Assembly: GCF_000337035.1 (NCBI RefSeq)
Contig: NZ_AOJL01000027.1
Span: forward strand, 1-61,387
Direction of reading: 5' to 3'
Source of the DNA: Halorubrum coriense DSM 10284
GTDB lineage: Archaea > Halobacteriota > Halobacteria > Halobacteriales > Haloferacaceae
DNA length: 61,387 bases
Made by a program: the position numbers and the translations under genes. Shown here piece after piece: positions 18,235 to 26,402 of the stretch; positions within the stretch are counted from its first letter, which is position 1, and each line of letters begins with the position of its first letter. The notes beneath the pieces were generated by a model. It had not been told where the DNA came from and ran no database searches. It saw nothing but the letters and a program-made list of their open reading frames with translations.

Positions 18235-19523
18235 CCGCCGACTCCGGCTCCCGCCGCCGGTTCCTCGCCGGGATCGCGACGGCGGGCGCGGCGGCCCTCG
18301 GCGGCTGTTCGGCGCTCCCGTTCGCCGGCGAGGAGGGGCGGCCAGAGGCGCCCGCGTCGCTCCCGTCGGACGCCGTCGGATCGGTCGAGTGGCCGGCGTC
18401 CCCGTTCCCGGCGGCCGTCCCCGGGTCGCTCGCGGACGGCCACGAGACGCGGGCGCTCGAGATGCTCGCCGACGTGCCGGCCGACCCGGACGTCCCCAAC
18501 GTCGCCGTCGCCGAGAAGATCGGGAACGACCGGGAGCGCGCGATGGAGCGGACGAACGCGGCCCCGCCCGACGGCTGGCCGGTCGACGCCCTCTCCGCGT
18601 GGCGGCGACGGCGGGAGGACGCCGCGGCGGTCCGCGGCGCGCACCGCGCGGCCACCGGGACCGACGACGCGGCGGAGCTGGCCGCTCGCCGGCGCGCGGT
18701 CCGCGCCGACCGCAGTTCGCTCGCGGCCGACCTGACGTACCGCGCCGGCTCCCCCGCGGAGGCGGTCGTGGCGTACGAGCCGGTCGAGTCGCTGCTCGCG
18801 CGGTGCGCGGCGCACGTCGAACCCAGTGTCGCGTACCCCGCGGACCCGGTCGCCGACCCGTTCCGGGCCGGCGAGGCGATCGCCCGCGTCGAGCGCGCGC
18901 GAGCCGCCGCGAGCGACGCCGAGGGGCTCCGGGACGCATTCCTCGGCGAGCGCGACGACCCGGCCCCGCAGTGGGCGTCGCTGGTCGCGGCCGCCGACGA
19001 ACTGCGGGCCTCGGTGAGTCGGACGCGCGCGACCGTCCGCGAGCGGCGGCGCGGCGAGGACCCGCTCGACGGCGAGGACCTGAGTGGGACGGTCGCACAG
19101 GAGCTCGTCGCCACGAGCGAGAGTCGGGTCGAGTCGGTCGTCGACGACGTGGAACGGGCGGTCGACGACGGCGACCACGCGACCGCGGTGGTCGAGGCCG
19201 GCACCGCGCTCGCCGAGGTCGACGCGTACCGGCGGATCGTCGACGAGATTCGCGACGGGAACCACCGGGAGGTCCCCTCGGAGTCGTCCGTCCGGTCGGC
19301 CGCGGAGCGAGCGAGGACGGCGGTCGACGAGGCGGGCGCGGTCGACGATCCGCTGGCGGCGCGGCTCGTCCGCCCCGAGGTAGAGCTGTTCGGGTACGTC
19401 GCCGACCGCGTCGGGGAGGGGTACGGCTCGGCCCGCCGGACGCAGGCGAGTCTGGTGTACGCCGCCCGCTACGCGAGCGCGGTTCCGGCGGCGGCCGACT
19501 TCGTGCGGGACCGGCTGGAGTGA
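18231..19523 (+). CDS. Tat-exported lipoprotein, second of a pair
   Basis: The 430-residue product starts with GTG inside the stop of the previous gene (GTGA overlap). It has a Tat signal (GSRRRFLAGIATAGAAAL) and lipobox Cys at 26 (LGGC). The mature part is almost entirely alpha-helical by composition, with long Ala/Arg/Glu runs and no cysteines that suggest cofactors, as in extracytoplasmic helical-bundle proteins. I do not recognise a family. Tight coupling with the preceding lipoprotein suggests they form one surface complex; this is inferred. Confidence 0.7.
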   Translation: MTADSGSRRRFLAGIATAGAAALGGCSALPFAGEEGRPEAPASLPSDAVGSVEWPASPFPAAVPGSLADGHETRALEMLADVPADPDVPNVAVAEKIGNDRERAMERTNAAPPDGWPVDALSAWRRRREDAAAVRGAHRAATGTDDAAELAARRRAVRADRSSLAADLTYRAGSPAEAVVAYEPVESLLARCAAHVEPSVAYPADPVADPFRAGEAIARVERARAAASDAEGLRDAFLGERDDPAPQWASLVAAADELRASVSRTRATVRERRRGEDPLDGEDLSGTVAQELVATSESRVESVVDDVERAVDDGDHATAVVEAGTALAEVDAYRRIVDEIRDGNHREVPSESSVRSAAERARTAVDEAGAVDDPLAARLVRPEVELFGYVADRVGEGYGSARRTQASLVYAARYASAVPAAADFVRDRLE

Positions 19524-19570
19524 CGGCCGGCTCGTGTCAGTCCGACCGGGTTCGGCGGCTCGTCCCGGTA

Positions 19571-19580
19571 TTTTTATTAT
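19571..19580 (+). promoter_or_regulatory. TATA box of the lsm-rpl37e operon
   Basis: TTTTTATTAT ends 24 bases before the lsm ATG at 19604, giving a leaderless or three-base leader transcript. Confidence 0.65.
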
Positions 19581-19603
19581 CGCGACGGGCGGCGGTACGG
19601 ACA

Positions 19604-19846
19604 ATGAGTGGACGACCCCTCGACGTGCTCGAAGCGTCGCTCGAGGAGCCGGTGACGGTACACCTGAAGGACGGGACGACGTACTACGGCGTCCTCGGCG
19701 GGTACGACCAGCACATGAACGTGGTCATCGAGCCCGAAGACGGCGTGGGCGACCGCGTCGACGGCGACCTCGACGGCGAGTTCGCGGTCGCGATCGAAGA
19801 CACAACGATTATACGCGGCGATAACGTCGTCACCATCAAAGCATGA
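19604..19846 (+). CDS. lsm: Lsm (Sm-like archaeal) RNA-binding protein
   Basis: This 80-residue protein forms heptameric rings that bind U-rich RNA. Sm1 motif: [25 protein letters not shown] (key [17 protein letters not shown]). Sm2 motif: [10 protein letters not shown]. The acidic insert between them ([18 protein letters not shown]) is the haloarchaeal form. The stop overlaps the start of rpl37e (ATGA), an operon arrangement conserved in archaea. Confidence 0.95.
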   Translation: MSGRPLDVLEASLEEPVTVHLKDGTTYYGVLGGYDQHMNVVIEPEDGVGDRVDGDLDGEFAVAIEDTTIIRGDNVVTIKA

Positions 19847-20019
19847 CCGGCGCAGGTACGCCCTCTCAGGGAAAGAAGAACAAGACGGTCCACGTGAAGT
19901 GTCGACGCTGCGGTGAGAAGTCCTACCACGTCAAGAAGGAGCGCTGCTCCTCGTGCGGCTTCGGCGAGTCCGCCTCCCGGCGCGACTACGCCTGGCAGTC
20001 GAAAACCGGCGACAACTGA
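19843..20019 (+). CDS. rpl37e: 50S ribosomal protein L37e
   Basis: The ATG at 19843 opens a 58-codon frame ending with TGA at 20017-20019. The product begins [20 protein letters not shown] and contains the two zinc dicysteines CRRC and CSSC, then the family ending [13 protein letters not shown]37e is a zinc-ribbon protein of the large subunit. It overlaps lsm by four bases. Confidence 0.95.
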   Translation: MTGAGTPSQGKKNKTVHVKCRRCGEKSYHVKKERCSSCGFGESASRRDYAWQSKTGDN

Positions 20020-20193
20020 CGACGCGGTTCTTCTCTTCGCTTTCGCTCACCGACCAGCCGCGGCGCTCAGCCGGGTTTGTTCTCGTGACGTCACAGTCCG
20101 CGCGATTATGATCTCGCGGCTCGCGCGGTTTCGATCCCCCGACCGCTCCGCCGCCGAGCCAACCGTTAACCGGATCAGTCGCCGACCGGGGGT

Positions 20194-21231
20194 ATGGACC
20201 TCTCAGTCGTCGACCTCTCGCCGGTCCCCCGCGGCGGCACCGCGGCGGACGCGTTCGCGAACACGGTCGACGCCGCGCGCCACGCCGAGCGACTGGGCTA
20301 CGAGCGGTTCTGGGTCGCCGAACACCACGGCATGGGCGACCGCCTCGCGGGCACCACGCCCGAGGTGCTGCTCGGCCGTCTCGCGGGCGCGACAGACTCG
20401 ATCCGGATCGGCTCCGGCGCGATTCTACTGAACCACTACAGCCCGTTCAAAGTGGCCGAGTCGTTCGGCGTCCTCGACGGGCTGGCACCGGGCCGCGTCG
20501 ACCTCGGGATGGGGCGCGCGAACGGCTCCGCCGCGTCCGACCGCGCGCTCGGCACCGACCGCCGCGTCGAGAAGCCGAACGAGGACCACCGCGAGCGGAT
20601 CACGGCGGTGGTGAACCACCTCCGCGACGCCTACCCCGACGAGCACCCGTACGCCGACCTGTCGGTGCCGGGCTCGGCGGAGGGACCGGCCGTTCCGTGG
20701 GTGCTGGGGTCGAGCCCGGCGAGCGGCGAGATCGCCGGCGAGCTGGGGCTGCGCTACTGCTTCGCCGGCTTCATCCGCCCCGGGTTCGGCGAGCGCGCGT
20801 TCGCCGAGTACCGCGAGGCGTTCGACCCTGAGGCCGGACCGGGCGGACTCGACGAGCCGCGGGGGATGGTCGCGGTCAACGCGGTCGCGGCCGAGACGGA
20901 CGCGGCCGCGGCCCGGCGGCGCGCGCCCGCGGAGGCGACGTTCCGGCGGATGAAGCGCGGCGAACTGGGAGACGAGACGCCGACCGAGGCGGAGGCGATA
21001 GACGAGTTGGGCGGCGCGCCGGACCCGACGCCCGCGACGTTGGACGACGGCGAGTGGCCGCGGTCGATCTCCGGGAGCCCGGAGACGATCAGCGGGTTGC
21101 TGGAGCAGTTGGCCGACCGCGTCGGCGTCGACGAGGTGATGATCCAGCACACCGTGCCGGACCCCGAGGCCGCGCGCGACTCGCACGCGCTGCTCGCCGA
21201 GGCGATGGACTTGGAGCCGCGCGCCGACTGA
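20194..21231 (+). CDS. LLM-class flavin-dependent oxidoreductase
   Basis: The 345-residue protein is a luciferase-like TIM barrel. Family marks: LSVVDLSPVPRGG at the start, HAERLGYERFWVAEHHGM, GSGAILLNHYSPFKVAESFGVLDGLAPGRVDLGMGRA (key LDGLAPGRVDLGMGRA), and a C-terminal GSPETISGLLEQL. These enzymes use FMN or F420; haloarchaeal members often use F420. The substrate is unknown. A TTAACC element about 25-30 bases upstream may be its TATA box. Confidence 0.88.
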   Translation: MDLSVVDLSPVPRGGTAADAFANTVDAARHAERLGYERFWVAEHHGMGDRLAGTTPEVLLGRLAGATDSIRIGSGAILLNHYSPFKVAESFGVLDGLAPGRVDLGMGRANGSAASDRALGTDRRVEKPNEDHRERITAVVNHLRDAYPDEHPYADLSVPGSAEGPAVPWVLGSSPASGEIAGELGLRYCFAGFIRPGFGERAFAEYREAFDPEAGPGGLDEPRGMVAVNAVAAETDAAAARRRAPAEATFRRMKRGELGDETPTEAEAIDELGGAPDPTPATLDDGEWPRSISGSPETISGLLEQLADRVGVDEVMIQHTVPDPEAARDSHALLAEAMDLEPRAD

Positions 21232-21342
21232 CGCGCGGGCGAGTGAGCGAGGGTTCGACGCGAGTCGGACCCGCTCCCGGGTTTTCCGCACTTCCAGAGG
21301 AGAGGTCATTTGATTAGTGAACGGTCCGTATCGGCGGTTCGT

Positions 21343-22752
21343 ATGGGACAGGGCTACGGAATCGGGTTCCGATCGCTCGCGACGGAAGTCACCGACCACC
21401 GCCCCGCGGTCGAGGGCGAGATCCCGTCGTGGCTGTCGGGGACGCTCGTTCGGAACGGTCCGGGGCTGTTCGACGTCGACGGCGAGCGACTCGGGCACTG
21501 GTTCGACGGTCTCGCGATGCTGCGGCGATACGCGTTCGACGACGGGACGCTCTCGTACTCGAACCGCTTCCTCCGCACGGACGCCTACGCGGACGCGATG
21601 GATGGCTCCGTCTCCGGGCAGTTCGGCACCGACCGGACGGGCGTGGGGAAAATCGCGTCGTGGCTGCGGGCGCTCGGCCCGCCGGAGATCACGGACAACG
21701 CGAACGTTCACGTCGCCCGACTCGACGGCGAGTACGTCGCGCTCACCGAGGCGCCGCGTCGGGTCGCGTTCGACCCCGCGACGCTCGAGACGCGAGGCGT
21801 CTTCGACTTCGACGACGACCTCGGCGAGCACGTCACCGCCGCTCACCTCGTGCGCGACCCCGAGAGCGGCGCGTGGTTCGGCTTCGCGACCGAATTCGGC
21901 CGGACCCCCGAGTACCACGTCTACCGACTCGGCCCGGACCGCCGCGCCAGGGAACGGGTCGCGTCGATCGAAGCGGACGGGCCAGGGTACGTCCACGACT
22001 GTAGCATCACGACCGATCACGTCGTCCTCGTCGAGACGCCGCTCGTGATGCCGATCCGCCGCGCGCTGAGCCCGTTCTCCGAGGGGATTCTCGACGTCTT
22101 CGACTGGCAGCCGGAGCGCGGCACGCGCGTCCTCGTCGTCGATCGCGAGACGGGCGATCTCGTCGCCGATCCCGCGCTCCCGCCCGTCTTCGCCTTCCAC
22201 CACATCAACGCCTACGCGACGAGCGACGAGGTCGTCGCGGACCTCGTCGAGTTCCCCGATCCCGGCATCGTCGACGCGATGCGCCTCGACGCGCTCGACG
22301 AGGACTCCTCGGACGCCGATATCCCCGACGGTCGCCCCGTCCGGTACCGCATCGACCTGCGGGACGACGGCGTCGATCGGTCGACGCTCCACCCGGTCGG
22401 CGTGGAGCTCCCCCGAGTCGCCCGCGAGGTCGTCGGCCGCGAGTACCGGTACGCGTACGCGCAGGCGACGGATCGGGAGGGCGCGAACGGGCTGGTGAAG
22501 CTCGACGTCGAGACCGGACGGACGCGCGAGTGGTGGGAAGACGGGGTCTTCGTGGAGGAGCCCGTCCCCGTGCGGCGGCCGGACGCGGACGCCGAGGACG
22601 ACGGCGTCGTCGTCGCGCCGGCGCTCGACAGCCGCGCGGAGGAGACCCGCCTCCTCGTCTTCGACGCCGACACGCTCGCGCTCCTCGCCGACGCGTCGCT
22701 CCCCCACGTCGAGCCGTTCGGCTTCCACGGTCGCTTCTTCCGTGACGTCTGA
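21343..22752 (+). CDS. Carotenoid oxygenase (RPE65/ACO family)
   Basis: The 469-residue non-haem iron enzyme cleaves carotenoids or apocarotenoids. Four likely iron histidines are H168 (TAAHLV), H218 (YVHDC), H286 or H287 (FAFHHINAY) and H462 (GFHGRFF), in the family order. The N terminus SLATEVTDHRPAVEGEIPSWLSGTLVRNGPG is diagnostic by its WLSGTLVRNGPG part. I chose ATG 21343 over an upstream TTG. No rhodopsin or Brp/Blh gene lies in the window. It converges with the SDR gene. Confidence 0.9.
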   Translation: MGQGYGIGFRSLATEVTDHRPAVEGEIPSWLSGTLVRNGPGLFDVDGERLGHWFDGLAMLRRYAFDDGTLSYSNRFLRTDAYADAMDGSVSGQFGTDRTGVGKIASWLRALGPPEITDNANVHVARLDGEYVALTEAPRRVAFDPATLETRGVFDFDDDLGEHVTAAHLVRDPESGAWFGFATEFGRTPEYHVYRLGPDRRARERVASIEADGPGYVHDCSITTDHVVLVETPLVMPIRRALSPFSEGILDVFDWQPERGTRVLVVDRETGDLVADPALPPVFAFHHINAYATSDEVVADLVEFPDPGIVDAMRLDALDEDSSDADIPDGRPVRYRIDLRDDGVDRSTLHPVGVELPRVAREVVGREYRYAYAQATDREGANGLVKLDVETGRTREWWEDGVFVEEPVPVRRPDADAEDDGVVVAPALDSRAEETRLLVFDADTLALLADASLPHVEPFGFHGRFFRDV

Positions 22753-22791
22753 ACGCCACCGCACCGTCCGTTGTCCGCTGTACCGATCCCG

Positions 22792-23511
22792 TTATATGAA
22801 CTCGGAGTTCCGCGGCCCGTTGGTGATGTGAACCTCGAACGGCTGCGTGCCGACGTCGTCCCGTTCGACGAGATGCCAGTACGTCTCCGCCATCTCGTCG
22901 GGGTCGAGGAACGTGTCGCCGTCCCGGTCGGGGGACCGTTCGCGAACACCCGGCGAGTCGATCTGTCCGTCGATGACGACGTGGGCGACGTGAACGCCCT
23001 CCGAGCCGAACTCCTGCGCGACGTCCATCGCCATCCCGCGGGCCGCGAACTTCGCGGCCGTGAACCCGACTGCGCCGCCGAGACTCCGCACCGAAGAGGT
23101 GGCTCCGGTGAAGACGACCGTCCCCCCGCCGGTCTCGAGCATGTCGCCGACCGCCTCCTGCGAGCAGACGAACGCGCCTCGGCCGTTCACCGCCCACGCC
23201 CCCTCGAACTCCTCGACGCTCGTGTCCATGAGCCCCGTCCACGAGGCGGCGCTCGCGTGGTTCACGAGGACCTCGACCGGACCGAACGCCTCTCGAACCG
23301 TCTCGAACCCGGCTCGGATCTGCTCGACCTCCGCGAGATCCGTCGGGACGGCGAGCCCCTCACCGGGGTCCGGCAGATCCGCGGCGAGGTCTTCGAGATA
23401 GTCCGCCGAGCGAGCGAAGAGCGCGACTCGACAGCCCTCGGCTGCGAACTTTCGGGCGAGCGACTCGCCGAGCCCCGGACCGACGCCTGCGATGATCGCC
23501 GTTTGGGTCAT
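22792..23511 (-). CDS. SDR-superfamily protein with Phe in place of the catalytic Tyr
   Basis: The 239-residue protein has a Rossmann fold with a glycine motif GVGPGLGES (9-17) and the substrate-side serines SS (139-140). Where classical SDRs have YxxxK it has F150-T-A-A-K154, and the structural NNAG motif is VNHA. So NAD(P) binding is likely while the usual acid/base chemistry is doubtful. A subfamily with this change is known. A TATA-like TGTAAATC lies about 25 bases upstream of ATG 23511. Confidence 0.82.
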   Translation of the reverse strand: MTQTAIIAGVGPGLGESLARKFAAEGCRVALFARSADYLEDLAADLPDPGEGLAVPTDLAEVEQIRAGFETVREAFGPVEVLVNHASAASWTGLMDTSVEEFEGAWAVNGRGAFVCSQEAVGDMLETGGGTVVFTGATSSVRSLGGAVGFTAAKFAARGMAMDVAQEFGSEGVHVAHVVIDGQIDSPGVRERSPDRDGDTFLDPDEMAETYWHLVERDDVGTQPFEVHITNGPRNSEFI

Positions 23512-23559
23512 ACGTCGCGTAGACGCCCCGCTCGTGTAAATCGTGGTGGCGACACGCCA

Positions 23560-24678
23560 CTACTCCACGCGGTCGCGGGCCGCGGCGATCAGCATCGGGA
23601 GCATCACGGTCGCGTCGCCGTAGACGGAGGCGTTGCGCGCGTCCTTCTCCAGCTTCCCCCACGAGCGCGCCTCTTCGAGCGTCGCGCCGGAGAGCCCGCC
23701 GGTCGCCTCCGGGTCCATCGTGATCTGGACGGCGTAGTCGTACGCCCGCGGCGTGACGAGCATCGTCTGGAGCGTGAAGTTCTTCGGCACGCCGCCGCCG
23801 ACGAGCAGGCAGCCCGCGTCGTCGGCCTCGAACGCGAGGTCGGTCAGCTCGGTCATGTCCGCGAGGGCGTCGAGCGTGAAGTCCGCGGTCTGCGCGTACA
23901 TCCACGCCTGGAGCCCCAGCACGGAATCCTGAACCGCCGGGCAGTAGATCGGCACGTCGGACTCGTAGGCGGCGGCCGCGACGCCGGGCCCCTCGGGGAC
24001 GTCGTCGCGCTCGTTGACCTCAGCGTTCGCGCGGCCGAGCTCGCGCGTGAGGTCGGCGATCGAGACCGCGCCGCCGCCGTCCGCGTCGGGGTCGGCCTCC
24101 AAGGCGGGGAACACCTCCTCGCGGAGGTGGCCCTCGAACTCGGCGAAGTGTTCCTGCGGGAGGTAGACGTTGTAGATGCGGTCGACCCCCTCGTCGCGGA
24201 GCCCCTCGTCGTGTTCGCGGAGGCTCTTCTCGGGGTCGTGAGTGCGACCGTGGTGGTGTTTCCCGCCGATGGCCTCGATGGCGTCGTGGGTGAGGTTCGC
24301 CCCGGTCGTCACCAGCGCGTCGACGTAGCCGTCCCGGACGAGGTCGGCGACGATCCGGCGCATCCCGGCGGGCACCATCGCGCCCGCGAGCGAGAGGAAC
24401 ACGGTGCAGTCCTCGTTCGCGAACATCTCCGCGAGCACGTCGCCCGCCTCGTTGACGGACGCCGCCCCGATCCCCGCGTCGCCGTAGCCGTCGACGAGTT
24501 CGCTCACCGTCATTCCGGCGGTCGCGCGGGTGTGACCGACCGGGTCCTCGTGGAACTCCTCGCGGTGCGGCTCGTGGTCGGCGCGGTCGTCGCCGTCGGT
24601 TTCGTCGCGGTGGGCGTCGCCGTCGACGTCTCCGGCGTCCGAACCCTCATGTCGCGTCTCCTCGTCGCTGTCTGTCAT
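23560..24678 (-). CDS. dys: Deoxyhypusine synthase
   Basis: The enzyme transfers the aminobutyl group of spermidine (or agmatine-derived form in haloarchaea) to a lysine of aIF5A. In the 372-residue product the NAD-binding segment is TVFLSLAGAMVPAGMRR and TTGANLTHDAIEA, the acceptor-lysine segment is WGKLEKDARNASVYGD, and a typical VPIYCPAVQDSVLG is present. An acidic, probably disordered 50-residue N terminus precedes the fold; a later ATG (MTVSELVDGYG) could be an alternative start. It is the last gene of a four-gene run on the minus strand after the SAMP-like gene (39-base gap). Confidence 0.92.
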   Translation of the reverse strand: MTDSDEETRHEGSDAGDVDGDAHRDETDGDDRADHEPHREEFHEDPVGHTRATAGMTVSELVDGYGDAGIGAASVNEAGDVLAEMFANEDCTVFLSLAGAMVPAGMRRIVADLVRDGYVDALVTTGANLTHDAIEAIGGKHHHGRTHDPEKSLREHDEGLRDEGVDRIYNVYLPQEHFAEFEGHLREEVFPALEADPDADGGGAVSIADLTRELGRANAEVNERDDVPEGPGVAAAAYESDVPIYCPAVQDSVLGLQAWMYAQTADFTLDALADMTELTDLAFEADDAGCLLVGGGVPKNFTLQTMLVTPRAYDYAVQITMDPEATGGLSGATLEEARSWGKLEKDARNASVYGDATVMLPMLIAAARDRVE

Positions 24679-24717
24679 GGCTGCGGGTGGGGCCGGCGCG
24701 CGTTTGAAACGACCGAT

Positions 24718-25002
24718 CTATCGGTCGGCGAGACCGCCGCTCACCGGCGGGAACAGCGCCAGCTCGTCGCCCGCCTCCAGCGTCGCGTCGAGCCCGTCGT
24801 CGTGACGGACGCTCCGCCCGTTCCGGAGGACGTTGATGTGGTCCGCGACGGTCCCGTCCTCCAGCACGCGATCTCTGAGGTCGGGGTGCGCGTCCAGCAG
24901 CGCGTCGAGGGCGTCGCCGACCGTGTCGCCCGGCTCCGCGTCGACGGCCACCACACGGTCGCCCGCGATCTCCGCGAGGTCGGCGAACAGCTTCCACTCC
25001 AT
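24718..25002 (-). CDS. samp1: Ubiquitin-like small modifier (SAMP1/MoaD type) with residues after the diglycine
   Basis: The 94-residue beta-grasp protein begins MEWKLFADLAEIAGDR and ends ELALFPPVSGGLADR. Haloarchaeal SAMP1 normally ends exactly at ...PPVSGG, where the glycine is activated by UbaA and joined to target lysines or carries sulfur for molybdopterin. Here four residues, LADR, follow the diglycine, so the protein would need trimming, as eukaryotic ubiquitin precursors do. The ATG at 25002 gives the family N terminus. It follows the second TrkA_C gene by 23 bases. Confidence 0.85.
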   Translation of the reverse strand: MEWKLFADLAEIAGDRVVAVDAEPGDTVGDALDALLDAHPDLRDRVLEDGTVADHINVLRNGRSVRHDDGLDATLEAGDELALFPPVSGGLADR

Positions 25003-25025
25003 GGCGTGATCCCCGCGCGGGCGAC

Positions 25026-26402
25026 TCAAGAGCGTTGCGTCCCGTCGGGATTCGCGGCGGAAGCGCCGTCGCGGTCGGCGGTGTCGTCGGACGGGGGTTC
25101 ACCGGGGGCGTCGGCGTCGTTCGGTTCTGCGTCGTTCGGTTCGGCGTCGCGGTCGGCCGCGGGGGTCTCGCCGTCCGCGTCGGCCCAACCGTCCGCGTCG
25201 GCCCCACCGTCCGCTTCGGTCGGCGTCGCGGCCGCCGCCTCGAACCGGCGGATCGCCCCCGGGCCGCCGACGAGGTACACCAGATCGCCGGCGCCGAAGA
25301 CGTAATCGCGCGGCGGGATCGGCTGGACGGACCCCTCCGCGGGCCGGACCGCGGCGACGACGGCGTCGACCTCACCGACGGCGTCGAGCTTGCCGACCGT
25401 GCTCCCGTCGAGGGCGCTCCCGGCCGCGACGGTGACCGAGGCCATCGTCTCGTCCGCGTTCCGCAGCAGGGAGGCGAACTCCCGGTCCGCCCGCGGCTCG
25501 GCGGGGAGCGTCACGAGCCGGTAGCCGCCCTCGTCGGTCAGGCGTTCGGCGTCCGACTCGTCGAGCGCGACGGTGACGGCGTCGTCGGCGACGCCGCGGA
25601 GTTCGCCGGTCGTGACGCGCTTCGGCTCCGGGTCGTCGCGCCACAGTTGGACCGTGTCTCCGACGGTGGCGCTGTTCGGCGGGTCGGCCGAGACCGCGAT
25701 CGCCGCCGACCCGGGCGCGAGCGTCGGGCCGAGCCCGGCGGCGCGGGAGCCGACCGCGAAGTACTCGACGGTCCCGTCGGCGGCGAGGTCGACGTCGACG
25801 TAACCGACGCCGTACTCGTCTTTGAGCCGGGTGACGAGCCGCTCGCGGAGCGCCTCCGGGGAGAGCTTCCGCGGGAAGAGCAGCGTCTTCTCGGCGAGTT
25901 CGGCCTTCTTCTCGGGCGAGGCGGGATCGTAGGTGTCCACGTCGCCGATCTCGTCCGCGGGCGGGAGCGTCACCGCGGTGAAGCGCCCGAGGGCGCGCAC
26001 GACCCCGCTGAGTTCGCCTTCGAGCTGTTTGGCCCCGGAGAGCGCGAACACGTCGACCGCGAGCCGGTCGCCCGCGTACCGACCGACGGGCGCGGTCACC
26101 GCCGCGACGCCGAGCGAGACGAGGTTGAAGAAGACGCTCTCGGGCGCTAACAGCGCCGGGTTGTCCCCGATCGCGACCGACCCCAGCGAGGTCGTGTTGA
26201 GGTACAGCGCGACGACGGAGACGCCGAGCAGCGCGGTCACCCCCTCGGGTATCTCCGTGCGGAAGTACCAGCGGTAGGCCAGCGCCGCGCCCCCGGCCGC
26301 GAGGGCAACGACGACCGCGAAGGTGACGAGCGTGACCGCCGCCTGTCGCGGGCGGGCGAAGCCCACGTCGACGGCGGCGGCAGCAGCGACCGCGAGCGTC
26401 AC
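25026..26402 (-). CDS. Membrane protein with C-terminal TrkA_C domain, paralogue B
   Basis: The 458-residue protein starts with GTG inside the stop of paralogue A (GTGA overlap). About four hydrophobic segments (residues about 1-125) precede a cytoplasmic region with the motif LLFPRKLSPEALRERLVTRL, shared in form with paralogue A, then a TrkA_C domain (SVTVAAGSALDGSTVGKL to YVFGAGDLVYLVGG) and a disordered Asp/Ala-rich tail. TrkA_C domains bind small ligands that gate K+ transport. There is no TrkA_N (NAD-binding) half. The N-terminal GTG is preferred since longer frames add an Arg-rich segment. Confidence 0.75.
   Translation of the reverse strand: MTLAVAAAAAVDVGFARPRQAAVTLVTFAVVVALAAGGAALAYRWYFRTEIPEGVTALLGVSVVALYLNTTSLGSVAIGDNPALLAPESVFFNLVSLGVAAVTAPVGRYAGDRLAVDVFALSGAKQLEGELSGVVRALGRFTAVTLPPADEIGDVDTYDPASPEKKAELAEKTLLFPRKLSPEALRERLVTRLKDEYGVGYVDVDLAADGTVEYFAVGSRAAGLGPTLAPGSAAIAVSADPPNSATVGDTVQLWRDDPEPKRVTTGELRGVADDAVTVALDESDAERLTDEGGYRLVTLPAEPRADREFASLLRNADETMASVTVAAGSALDGSTVGKLDAVGEVDAVVAAVRPAEGSVQPIPPRDYVFGAGDLVYLVGGPGAIRRFEAAAATPTEADGGADADGWADADGETPAADRDAEPNDAEPNDADAPGEPPSDDTADRDGASAANPDGTQRS

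Noticed and set aside
20425-22764. 779-codon minus-strand open frame
   Set aside because: It is antisense to the flavin monooxygenase and carotenoid oxygenase, both of which have clear family motifs; the frame has none.
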